From Solobacterium sp. UBA1761 (lineage in GTDB: Bacteria; Bacillota_I; Bacilli_A; Erysipelotrichales; Erysipelotrichaceae): DNA of 13,985 nt. The translations under genes were made by a program, and so were the position numbers. Location: assembly GCA_002315565.1 (NCBI GenBank), contig DCHD01000034.1, positions 1 to 13,985 on the forward strand. The letters are read 5' to 3'. Within the stretch, counting starts at the first letter, position 1, and each line of letters begins with the position of its first letter. Under the pieces are notes generated by a model. The model was not told where the DNA came from. It saw nothing but the letters and a program-made list of their open reading frames with translations, and made no database searches. Shown piece by piece: positions 6,195-13,301 of this stretch.

Positions 6195-7937
6195 ATGATT
6201 AAAAGACTTCCGGAAAAACTTAACAGTTTAAGAAAACACTATAAATTCTCTCAGGAATATCTTGCAGGTGTTTTAGGCATCTCTATTTCCGATTACATGG
6301 CAATTGAAAACGGCAGGGCTGAACTTAATGATGAGCTGCTTTTTAAGCTGGCTAAACTTTATCGTATTGATGAAAAAGAAATCAGAGACGATGCACTTGA
6401 AGTAACACTCTACGATACCGACGATACAACTACTGACCAGATAAATATTGAGTTCTTCATGAAAAGAAACAGATGGTACAGAAGGCTGTTCAGATATATA
6501 AAGCGCAACCGCACTGTTCAGTATCTGATGATTATCTTTATACTTGTTTGTCTTGTGACCATGGGGCTTATTGTTAAATATGTGAACAAGCCGCTCATAT
6601 TTGACATCAGCGAAAGCGACAGACTTTCAGTAAGTGATAATTCTGTTGCCTTTATCGGACTCGATGGAAATCTGAAAGTAACCGGTAAGTATTCAGATGT
6701 TTATGAAGAAAAGGTATTGAAGGTTGTATGTGGCGATTCATTTATCGCGACTTTAAAAGATGACGGATCAGTAGGGCTTTACGGTTCTACTGTTGAAGAT
6801 CGAACATCTGTATCATCTTTAAAAAATATTGTCGATATAACTGCTGCTGATGACCATATTATCCTGACAGATAAATACGGAAAAATTCATACCGTAGGCG
6901 GCAACGTTTCAGGTGAACTTAGTATAGAAGAATGGAAAGATGTAACAGGGATCAAAACATTCAAAAACTGTACTGCTGCAACAGATTCAGAAGGTCATCT
7001 GGTGTGGGCTGGGGAGCCGGTTGGAAGAAGTCAGTTTAAAAACTACGCCAATCCTCTTGACTATGATGCCAATGAGAATATGACTGTTGTCGTAAAAAAT
7101 GACGGAACAGTAGATTACAGCGCCTATAATGATCACTATGCTTCTTTAATGGGCTGGAAAGATATTGTCGATGTGGCGTGCGGCGATGACTTTGTTGCCG
7201 GATTAAAGAAGGATGGAACAGTTGTTATTTCTTCACTTGATGAAGAAATGGTCAGCGAAGTAAAGAAATGGGAAAACATTTCGGCCATCGATGCCGGCAA
7301 AGACTATCTGATCGGTTTTGATGGAGAAAATATCTATGGAACCGGAAAGAACAGTTTCAGCCAGTTTGAAAAAGAAGAAACTGTCAAAGAGAAAAGCGAA
7401 ACCATAAAACCGGAAACACTTAAAGTAACAATCGGTGAAGAATACATTACCGTTGAGTTTGAACCGGTAAAAAACGCCTATGGTTATCAGGTATCACTTG
7501 TTGCCGGAACGACCATTTCCTATGAGATTCATGAGAGTGAAAAAGCGAAATTCCCGGTAACTGACCTAAAGGAAAACAAGTACTATACAATTACAATTGT
7601 TTCTTTAGGTAACGAAGGTTATGAAAATTCAGATCCTTATGAATACATCTTCGAATATATTAAACCGGAAATTAAACAGACAGAAGAAGAAAAAGTTCCT
7701 GTCTATCATCTTGTAGGCAAGACCAGAAAAGAATTTGAATCTTATCTTGAACAGTATGGCGTTAATATCGAAAGTATCTCTTCAAGTGAAGATGAGATTG
7801 ACTGCAGTGGTGACAGTGAAGTCATTACCTATGTTGAAGGATACGAAGATGGTGAGAATATCACCAGAAGCCAGCTGAAAGAAAGAAATATCAGTTACAG
7901 ATACTGTCATCTTCCATTAACCCTGGAAGAAGAGTAA
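6195..7937 (+). CDS. XRE-type HTH, one-pass membrane, RCC1/FN3 protein
   Basis: The 580-residue protein joins parts from both sides of the membrane. Residues 6-60 form an XRE/Cro helix-turn-helix (FSQEYLAGVLGISISDYMAIENGR). A basic stretch RWYRRLFRYIKRNR precedes one membrane helix at about 108-130, so the HTH stays inside and the rest is outside. Residues about 145-400 hold RCC1-type repeats, each with a core like CGDSFIATLKDDGSVGLYG, CGDDFVAGLKKDGTV or AGKDYLIGF. An FN3-like domain follows at about 405-505. A PASTA-like end (HLVGKTRKEFESYLEQYGV) starts near 516. Known roles: XRE domains bind DNA, PASTA-type domains often bind cell-wall fragments. The inferred role is a membrane-bound regulator that senses something outside, with no kinase or phosphorelay. 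There is no Shine-Dalgarno; ATG 6195 is 7 nt after an extended -10, suggesting a leaderless mRNA. It lies 43 nt upstream of cysS in the same direction, so it may be co-transcribed with it. Confidence 0.8.
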   Translation: MIKRLPEKLNSLRKHYKFSQEYLAGVLGISISDYMAIENGRAELNDELLFKLAKLYRIDEKEIRDDALEVTLYDTDDTTTDQINIEFFMKRNRWYRRLFRYIKRNRTVQYLMIIFILVCLVTMGLIVKYVNKPLIFDISESDRLSVSDNSVAFIGLDGNLKVTGKYSDVYEEKVLKVVCGDSFIATLKDDGSVGLYGSTVEDRTSVSSLKNIVDITAADDHIILTDKYGKIHTVGGNVSGELSIEEWKDVTGIKTFKNCTAATDSEGHLVWAGEPVGRSQFKNYANPLDYDANENMTVVVKNDGTVDYSAYNDHYASLMGWKDIVDVACGDDFVAGLKKDGTVVISSLDEEMVSEVKKWENISAIDAGKDYLIGFDGENIYGTGKNSFSQFEKEETVKEKSETIKPETLKVTIGEEYITVEFEPVKNAYGYQVSLVAGTTISYEIHESEKAKFPVTDLKENKYYTITIVSLGNEGYENSDPYEYIFEYIKPEIKQTEEEKVPVYHLVGKTRKEFESYLEQYGVNIESISSSEDEIDCSGDSEVITYVEGYEDGENITRSQLKERNISYRYCHLPLTLEEE

Positions 7938-7980
7938 CAGTGTTGTAGAATATATAAGGAAACTAAAAGAGGAAACAGAT

Positions 7981-9318
7981 ATGATTAAACTTTATAACTC
8001 TTATACATTAAAAATAGAAGAATTCAAACCAATCAAACCAAACGAGGTATCAATGTATGTATGTGGTCCTACAGTATACAACCACGCCCATATCGGCAAT
8101 GCCCGTCCTATCGTTGTGTTTGATACATTAAGAAGAGTATTTGAAGCCAACGGCTACAAGGTTAAGTTTGTCTCAAACTTTACTGACGTCGATGACAAGA
8201 TCATCAACAAGGCTATTGAAGAAGGTGTATCAGAAAAAGAAGTAGCTGAAAGATATATTGAAGCCTACAACAATGTCAGAAAAGCTCTGAATGTTATACC
8301 GGTTGATGTTACTCCTAGAGTTACTGAAACTATGCCGGAAATCATTGAGTTTATCGACAAACTCGTTGAAAACGGTAGTGCCTATGAAGTAAACGGCGAT
8401 GTTTATTTCTCAGTAGATGCTGATCCAAAATATGGCGAACTGTCTCATCAGAAGATTGAAGAACTTGATGCCGGCAGCCGTGTTGAAGAAAACACTCAGA
8501 AGAAAAATCCATTTGACTTTGCATTATGGAAGAAGACTGAAAAGGGTATCAAGTGGGATTCTCCTTGGGGTGAAGGCAGACCTGGCTGGCATACAGAATG
8601 TGTCGTAATGATCGGCAAGGAATTCAACCATGGAATGATCGATATTCATGGCGGCGGCAAAGACCTTAAATTCCCTCATCACGAAAACGAAGTAGCTCAG
8701 TCTGAATGCTGCAACGGTCATCATCTGGCCAACTACTGGATTCATAACGGTATGCTGGAAACAGCCGGCGGCAAGATGTCCAAGTCTTTAGGCAATACTC
8801 AGTGGGCTAAGGATGTAATTGAACTCAATGGTGCAAATCTTACAAGATGGCTATTATTAAGTGCAAAATACAGAGATGCTCTGATTTATTCAGATGAAAC
8901 CTGGGAGACTTCAAGAACTGAACTGGGCAAGATTGAAACTGTCCTGAAACAGACTGAACTAAAGACTCAGGTAAATGATGTTGCCTTTGGCGATGCCTAT
9001 AATGAAGAAAAATACAACGAATTCATTGAACAGATGAATGATGACCTCAATACACCTAATGCCTATATGGTTATCTTTGACACTGTCAAACTTTTAAACC
9101 AGGCCTTAAGACAAAGAGAAATTGATTATAAGGATGTAGAAAAACAGTACAACGCATTAAAGAAAATGCTTTATGTACTGGGCATCTATATTGATGAACT
9201 TAAACTAAGCAAAGAAGATAAAGAAACATATAATGCCTGGTCAAAAGCCAAGGCTGAAAAAGACTTTGAAACTGCTGATAAATATAGAGCAGTACTTTCA
9301 GAAAAAGGAATTCTATAG
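7981..9318 (+). CDS. cysS: Cysteinyl-tRNA synthetase
   Basis: A full-length class I synthetase of 445 residues that charges tRNA-Cys with cysteine using ATP. The HIGH motif is HIGN (37-40) and the KMSKS motif is GGKMSKSLGN (263-272). Zinc ligands expected for cysteine selection are C28, C207, H233 and E237, within CGPTVYN, WHTEC and FPHHENE. The C-terminal DALR-type helical part with FIEQMNDDLNTPNA is intact. ATG 7981 is preceded by AGAGGA at 7968-7973 with 7 nt spacing. The gene opens the block cysS-mrnC-rlmB, the same order as in Bacillus. The 43 nt upstream are too short for a T-box leader, so T-box control is not evident here. TAGAAT or TATATA around 7946-7956 could supply a -10 box. Confidence 0.97.
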   Translation: MIKLYNSYTLKIEEFKPIKPNEVSMYVCGPTVYNHAHIGNARPIVVFDTLRRVFEANGYKVKFVSNFTDVDDKIINKAIEEGVSEKEVAERYIEAYNNVRKALNVIPVDVTPRVTETMPEIIEFIDKLVENGSAYEVNGDVYFSVDADPKYGELSHQKIEELDAGSRVEENTQKKNPFDFALWKKTEKGIKWDSPWGEGRPGWHTECVVMIGKEFNHGMIDIHGGGKDLKFPHHENEVAQSECCNGHHLANYWIHNGMLETAGGKMSKSLGNTQWAKDVIELNGANLTRWLLLSAKYRDALIYSDETWETSRTELGKIETVLKQTELKTQVNDVAFGDAYNEEKYNEFIEQMNDDLNTPNAYMVIFDTVKLLNQALRQREIDYKDVEKQYNALKKMLYVLGIYIDELKLSKEDKETYNAWSKAKAEKDFETADKYRAVLSEKGIL

Positions 9319-9698
9319 TGGATATCAGAGAAGTTTCCAGTAATTCACTTTCTTTTATCGGTGATGCTGTATATACATTAAGAGTAAGAGAGCACTTCAT
9401 TGAACAGAAGTGTCAGTCTTCAAAACTCTTACAGAAGATGTGTAATACCTACAATTCTGCCAAGGGACAGACTGCAGCATTCAGAAAACTTGAAGCACTT
9501 AATTTCTTTAATGAGGAAGAAATGGATGCCTATAAAAGAGGAAGAAACCACATTACGCACATCCCTAAAAATGGGGATCTCTTGACCTACAGCTGTGCTT
9601 CAGGACTTGAAGCAGTATGCGGTTATCTTTATATCACCGACAGGGAAAGACTTGATGAAATGTTCAGAATAATATTTGAAGGAGATCTGAATGCCTGA
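9318..9698 (+). CDS. mrnC: Mini-III ribonuclease (23S rRNA maturation)
   Basis: The 126-residue product is an RNase III catalytic domain without the double-stranded RNA-binding domain, the Mini-III type that trims both ends of 23S rRNA precursor in Firmicutes. Catalytic residues are visible: D16 in SFIGDAVYTLRVREH and E98 in CASGLEAVCGYLY. The family motif RGRNH is at 74-78. It starts with GTG, whose G is the last base of the cysS stop TAG; AAGGAA at 9305-9310 with 7 nt spacing supports this start. Its end overlaps rlmB by 8 nt, so translation is probably coupled along the operon. Together with RlmB it makes this a 23S rRNA processing pair. Confidence 0.95.
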   Translation: MDIREVSSNSLSFIGDAVYTLRVREHFIEQKCQSSKLLQKMCNTYNSAKGQTAAFRKLEALNFFNEEEMDAYKRGRNHITHIPKNGDLLTYSCASGLEAVCGYLYITDRERLDEMFRIIFEGDLNA

Positions 9699-10389
9699 AT
9701 ACATTTACGGTAAGAATGCCATCAACGAGGCAATCGAAACAGGAAGAATCAGAAAAGCATACCTTCTTAATGACAGCTATACTGCTGTATTAAGCAAGAA
9801 GGGTATTCCTTTTAAAATGTGTTCAAGAAATGAACTGGACAAAATGGCAAAAGGCGGAAACCATCAGGGAGTAATATGCGAAGTAACAGACTACCAGTTT
9901 TCAACAGTTGAAGAAATGGTAAAAGACAAGAACGGTCTGATTGTTGTGCTTGATGGTCTAAAGGATCCGCATAATCTTGGTGCCATCATCAGAAGCTGTG
10001 AAGGCGCAGGAGTTGACGGACTTATCTATAAGAAACACAATGCCGTCAGTATCAATGAAACAGTCTCTAAAGTAGCGTGCGGAGCCTTGGAATATGTGAA
10101 AGTGGCAGAAGTTACCAACATCACCAAAACCCTGCAGGACTTAAAGAAAAAAGGATACTGGGTTGTCGGTAGCGATGGTTCAGGCAGCCAGTATTATACG
10201 GATATCGACTACAACATGAATACTGTACTTGTTGTAGGAAGTGAAGGCGAAGGCATCTCAAGACTTGTGCTTAACGAATGTGACTTTATCGTCAAACTGC
10301 CAATGAACGGAAAGATCAATTCTTTAAACGCATCAGTGGCAGCAGGCATTCTTATTTATAATGTTTTAGCTAAAAGAAATCAGAAATAA
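9691..10389 (+). CDS. rlmB: 23S rRNA (guanosine-2'-O)-methyltransferase RlmB
   Basis: A 232-residue SPOUT-class methyltransferase of the TrmH/RlmB family, which methylates the ribose of a guanosine in the peptidyl-transferase region of 23S rRNA using S-adenosylmethionine. The N-terminal RNA-recognition domain opens with YIYGKNAINEAI. The SPOUT signatures are motif 1 HNLGAIIRSCEGAG, motif 2 VVGSEGEGIS and motif 3 LPMNGKINSLNASVAAGI. ATG 9691 lies inside the mrnC end and has GAAGGAG at 9678-9684, 6 nt upstream. Length is slightly short but within the usual range. The last codons form the left arm of a hairpin that may end the operon. Family members are sometimes named only 'TrmH family', but the synteny supports RlmB. 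Confidence 0.93.
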   Translation: MPEYIYGKNAINEAIETGRIRKAYLLNDSYTAVLSKKGIPFKMCSRNELDKMAKGGNHQGVICEVTDYQFSTVEEMVKDKNGLIVVLDGLKDPHNLGAIIRSCEGAGVDGLIYKKHNAVSINETVSKVACGALEYVKVAEVTNITKTLQDLKKKGYWVVGSDGSGSQYYTDIDYNMNTVLVVGSEGEGISRLVLNECDFIVKLPMNGKINSLNASVAAGILIYNVLAKRNQK

Positions 10390-10401
10390 CTGATTTCTTT
10401 T
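10372..10401 (+). terminator. Hairpin overlapping the end of rlmB
   Basis: Twelve perfect pairs join 10372-10383 (ends AAATCAG) to 10390-10401 (starts CTGATTT) around the 6-nt loop AAATAA. The loop contains the rlmB stop TAA (10387-10389). The stem is AT-rich and the T run (10398-10401) is part of it, so termination is probably partial. The next gene starts only 12 nt later. Confidence 0.5.
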
Positions 10402-10412
10402 CTCATAAGAAT

Positions 10413-11801
10413 ATGGAAAACACTGTATTTGAAATAACACTTAAAAAAGACAAAAGAATTATTCCGGAACTTGCATCTTTTATAGCAGAGAGTGCAAAGA
10501 AGATGGGATTATCTCAAAAGAAAGCAAGATTTCTGTGTTTTACTATGGAAACAGTCCTGGAATACAGAAGTGATGCGATGGATGAGAATTCTGAAATCAG
10601 CATAAAAGTTGATGACACAGGATCCTACTTCAGATTCTCAGTTACTGATTTCGGAAGCCCTTATATCCTGACAAAAAATCAGCAGGCTATCTTAAAAAGA
10701 AAACTGGTTGACAGATACTCATTTGAACAAAGAGGCCGCAAGGGGCAGTGCTTCTCTTTCATGTACAAATATGACGCCCTTGTACCTAAAGTTGAGTTTA
10801 AGTCTGACAGGCAGGAACTGCTCGATGAAGACTTCGTATTCAGAAGACTGAAAAAGAATGATGAAGATATTCTCTCTGCAATCAGATGCCTTTATGATAC
10901 CTATGGTTATGATTATTACCACCAGCATCTTTACAGTGCGGAAAACTTCAGAAAGTGCATGAACAGTGGAACCTATGTACCAATAATCGGAGTAAACGGC
11001 CATAATCAGACCATGTGCTATTCAGCGCTTGATGAAAACCTGTGGTTTGAAGGCGTACCGGAATTTTCCAACCTTGTGACAAATCCGATTGCCAGAGGCA
11101 AGGGGCTTGCGACAAAGATATTCAAAGAAGCTGAAAAGATTGCTGAAGATATGGAATACGAAGGCATTCATGTATCAGCAGTTGCCTATCACCCATATAC
11201 CCAGAAGATGTGCAATAAACTGGGCTATACTCCAAGCGCCATTGAATACGAAATAAATCCACCGGGAACCGGTGGTTATGACAGCACCAGAAGGCTGGAA
11301 TGTGTCATAGGAGTCAAGATCTTCAATAAGGAAAAGAAACACGAACTCTATTTAAGACCTGAGTGCAATGATATGTTCAACATGATCTATAAAGCAGAGA
11401 ACCTGAACTATGAAATTCACAACGAAGATCCTGATGGCGACTTTGAGAATGTACTTACCTATGTTGTAGACACCGATACCAGCAACTGCTTTGTCAAGAT
11501 TGATGAATGTGCCAAAGACATTGAAGAATCATTAAACAGAATGATACAAAGCGAAGAAGTAAAAAGTGCTGATGTCGTTACCGTCAATCTGAACATGAAT
11601 ACTCCAGGCAGTGTTTACGGTTATGATGCCTTGAGAAAAATGGGCTTTATATGTACGGGATGCATTCCTGGAAGTGTTAACGGAGACTATATGCTGCTTC
11701 AGTCATTCAAGGTTGCACCGGTTTACGAAAAGATAGTCGTTGAGCCTAATTACTATGAACTGGTAAAAGAACTCTATAAACTTAACAGAATAGATCTATG
11801 A
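10413..11801 (+). CDS. RsbW-like ATPase domain fused to GNAT acetyltransferase
   Basis: This 462-residue protein begins with a domain (about 5-125) resembling the anti-sigma kinase fold (SpoIIAB/RsbW, HATPase_c_2). VTDFGSPY at 77-84 is the DxGxP box. The N-box ExxxNA is altered: FTMETVLEYR has E46 but Glu50 in place of Asn, so kinase activity is doubtful. A GNAT domain (about 138-285) follows, with the acetyl-CoA signature ARGKGLATKIFKEAE (227-241) and the strand-loop YHPYTQKMCNKLGY. The remaining 180 residues may be a second, degenerate GNAT-like half. The gene follows rlmB and runs into a convergent sigma factor gene, the neighbourhood expected of a sigma regulator; that link is inference. 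No Shine-Dalgarno or clear -10 box was found before ATG 10413, so it probably depends on read-through from the rlmB operon. Confidence 0.75.
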   Translation: MENTVFEITLKKDKRIIPELASFIAESAKKMGLSQKKARFLCFTMETVLEYRSDAMDENSEISIKVDDTGSYFRFSVTDFGSPYILTKNQQAILKRKLVDRYSFEQRGRKGQCFSFMYKYDALVPKVEFKSDRQELLDEDFVFRRLKKNDEDILSAIRCLYDTYGYDYYHQHLYSAENFRKCMNSGTYVPIIGVNGHNQTMCYSALDENLWFEGVPEFSNLVTNPIARGKGLATKIFKEAEKIAEDMEYEGIHVSAVAYHPYTQKMCNKLGYTPSAIEYEINPPGTGGYDSTRRLECVIGVKIFNKEKKHELYLRPECNDMFNMIYKAENLNYEIHNEDPDGDFENVLTYVVDTDTSNCFVKIDECAKDIEESLNRMIQSEEVKSADVVTVNLNMNTPGSVYGYDALRKMGFICTGCIPGSVNGDYMLLQSFKVAPVYEKIVVEPNYYELVKELYKLNRIDL

Positions 11802-11818
11802 GGTCTGTTCTGTTTTTT
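11785..11818 (+). terminator. Terminator at convergent gene ends
   Basis: ACAGAATAGAT (11785-11795) pairs with GTCTGTTCTGT (11803-11813) over eleven pairs, two of them T-G. The loop is CTATGAG, and TTTTTT runs 11813-11818. The loop holds both stop codons: TGA (11799-11801) of the plus gene and TAG (complement of 11796-11798) of the sigma gene. The T tract favours the plus strand. Confidence 0.7.
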
Positions 11819-12344
11819 CTTTAAGATATGCACGATAATGTCTTCGGATTCTGCAGAGTCTGTTGTCAATCTGTTTGGGGGTAAGATTGATGACTTTGGA
11901 TATGTCTTTGTAGGACATTTTTCTTTTGCGCATTGTCACTATGGCTTTATCAATGTCATTAAGGGTGTTCAGAAACGTTACGGCGTGCGAATAGTTTTCT
12001 GTTTCATCATCGTGCATATCAGGGGTTTTGAAGTAAGAGAGGTAATCGATCTCTCTTACCGAATCATAGGAACAGCTTTCATACATGATGGGACGGTAGA
12101 ATTCCCTGAATTTATGAATTATCCTCCTTCGAATTAACATATAGGCATAGGTTGAAAATTTTGCACTGCCATCAGGTTTAAAAGAATTAAACGCGTTGTA
12201 AAGGGCAATGCATCCTTCCTGGAACAGGTCGTCTTCAAAGACACTGTAATCAGTTTTGAACCCTATGCTGGCAACGCTGTTGATGATTGAATAGATCATC
12301 TTTCTGTTGTCTTCTACCACTTTTTCAAATGTATTCTCTTCCAT
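11796..12344 (-). CDS. RNA polymerase sigma factor, SigH-like position
   Basis: A 182-residue sigma-70 family protein with regions 2 and 4 only. Region 2 (about 10-82) contains DDLFQEGCIALYNAFNSF and KFSTYAYMLIRRRIIHKFREF, covering core binding and -10 recognition. Region 4 (about 125-175) contains the helix-turn-helix MSYKDISKVINLTPKQIDNR for the -35. Between them lies an acidic linker (MHDDETEN). The gene stands after rlmB, where sigH (spo0H) lies in Bacillus, but on the opposite strand. It may be a divergent SigH relative; what it transcribes cannot be told. The start ATG is the complement of 12342-12344, with no Shine-Dalgarno or clear promoter seen. Its 3' end overlaps the ATPase-GNAT gene by 6 nt. 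Region 2.3/2.4 is short compared with group 1 sigma factors. Confidence 0.88.
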   Translation of the reverse strand: MEENTFEKVVEDNRKMIYSIINSVASIGFKTDYSVFEDDLFQEGCIALYNAFNSFKPDGSAKFSTYAYMLIRRRIIHKFREFYRPIMYESCSYDSVREIDYLSYFKTPDMHDDETENYSHAVTFLNTLNDIDKAIVTMRKRKMSYKDISKVINLTPKQIDNRLCRIRRHYRAYLKEKTEQTS

Positions 12345-12369
12345 GGCTTCATTTTCAAACGGAATGAAG

Positions 12370-12383
12370 TGACAATCCTGTCA
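12370..12383. promoter_or_regulatory. Palindrome TGACA-atcc-TGTCA, possible operator
   Basis: A perfect 5-base inverted repeat with a 4-base centre lies 26 nt upstream of the sigma factor start, in the divergent space between sigma and HAD genes. On the minus strand its edge reads TTGACA, but no -10 box follows at a normal distance. A binding protein is not known. Confidence 0.3.
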
Positions 12384-12391
12384 ATCTGAAA

Positions 12392-12404
12392 TGAGAAATT
12401 CTCA
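12392..12404. promoter_or_regulatory. Palindrome TGAGAA-A-TTCTCA, possible operator
   Basis: A 13-base perfect inverted repeat with a one-base centre, 8 nt from the neighbouring TGACA palindrome. It lies about 36 nt upstream of the HAD gene -10 box. Its size suits a dimeric helix-turn-helix repressor, but nothing here identifies one. Confidence 0.3.
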
Positions 12405-12436
12405 CTTTTCTTAAGAGTTTTCCACAATTTTAAGAA

Positions 12437-12445
12437 TGCTATAAT
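12437..12445 (+). promoter_or_regulatory. Extended -10 promoter of the HAD gene
   Basis: TGCTATAAT is a full extended -10 element, ending 6 nt before ATG 12452. The -35 is poor (TTTTCC at 12418-12423, 16-nt spacer). The mRNA would start at or next to the ATG. Confidence 0.55.
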
Positions 12446-12451
12446 TTATTC

Positions 12452-13243
12452 ATGAAACATTCATTTTTACTGCTTGATCTTGATGGGACAACGCTTGACT
12501 CCCATAAAAAGGTCTCAAATGAAAACCTTGAAGCCATAAGAAAGTTTATCGATAAAGGCGGATACGTCTGTTTTGCTTCAGGAAGAAACCTGGGGAATGT
12601 TGTGGAATTTGCGAAAATGCTGAATCTGGAATCGGTATGGCATATTGGCATAAACGGCAATATTCTAATGAATATTGAAAAAGACGAGACAATTGTAATA
12701 AACAAGCTCACTGAAGACATGTACCAGAATGCAGTAGACTATATTGTAAAAAACGACCTCAGTGCAGCGGCAATGATGCCGAAGACAGTTGTCTTCAGAA
12801 ACAGCCAGGAAGGCGCGGGCAAATGGGCATTTACGGAAAACGGCTATAACTCAACAGGGGAAATAACCGGTTTGAAAGATGTCGTCAAATTCAACATCTC
12901 AACAAGAAACGATGATGAAAGAAGAACATACAGTTCCTATATGGAATCACTTGGCTTTGAGATAACAATCTCATCTTTGGACTGGATTGAATGTCTGAAT
13001 CCCGGATGTGACAAGTATACCGGTGCGGTAAGACTCTGCGAAATGCTTGGCAAAGATATAAATGAAATATGCGCCATCGGCGACTATGAGAATGACTATG
13101 CTTTATTAAGCCAGGTTGACCTTGCTGTATGCCCAAAAAACGCGACTGATCACGTCAAAGGGGTATGCGATATCGTGCTTCCGGTAAGCAATGATGAAAG
13201 TGCAGTTTCATACCTGATAAATAATTATCTTTTGAAGGAATAA
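12452..13243 (+). CDS. Cof-type HAD family phosphatase
   Basis: A 263-residue HAD hydrolase of the Cof/IIB type, which removes phosphate from small substrates such as sugar phosphates or nucleotides with magnesium; the exact substrate is unknown. Motif I is LLLDLDGTTLD with nucleophile D9 and acid/base D11. Motif II is the S43 in ASGR. Motif III Lys is probably K188 in GCDKYTGA. Motif IV is IGDYENDYALL with D211 and D215. The middle region (about 85-185) is the type IIB cap. The usual 'GDxxNDxxML' ends in ALL here, a mild change. ATG 12452 has no Shine-Dalgarno but lies 6 nt after an extended -10, so a leaderless mRNA is likely. It is divergent from the sigma gene and 58 nt upstream of upp, which has its own -10 box and Shine-Dalgarno. 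Confidence 0.9.
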   Translation: MKHSFLLLDLDGTTLDSHKKVSNENLEAIRKFIDKGGYVCFASGRNLGNVVEFAKMLNLESVWHIGINGNILMNIEKDETIVINKLTEDMYQNAVDYIVKNDLSAAAMMPKTVVFRNSQEGAGKWAFTENGYNSTGEITGLKDVVKFNISTRNDDERRTYSSYMESLGFEITISSLDWIECLNPGCDKYTGAVRLCEMLGKDINEICAIGDYENDYALLSQVDLAVCPKNATDHVKGVCDIVLPVSNDESAVSYLINNYLLKE

Positions 13244-13253
13244 CACATAAAAA

Positions 13254-13275
13254 ATACATATTTAAGATGTATAAT
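13254..13275 (+). promoter_or_regulatory. upp promoter with overlapping inverted repeat
   Basis: TATAAT at 13270-13275 is the likely -10 box; no good -35 was found. ATACAT (13254-13259) and ATGTAT (13267-13272) form a 6-base inverted repeat whose right arm overlaps the -10 box, so it could be an operator or an early hairpin. The mRNA would have a short leader of about 20 nt with AGGAGG at 13290-13295. Confidence 0.45.
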
Positions 13276-13301
13276 TTATAAGGAAAAACAGGAGGCCGTT
13301 T

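Noticed and set aside
7938..7980. T-box riboswitch before cysS
   Set aside because: Only 43 nt separate the genes. No T-box sequence, specifier stem or terminator is present.
11838..12137. 99-codon plus-strand open frame
   Set aside because: It is antisense to the sigma factor gene, which has well-conserved regions 2 and 4.
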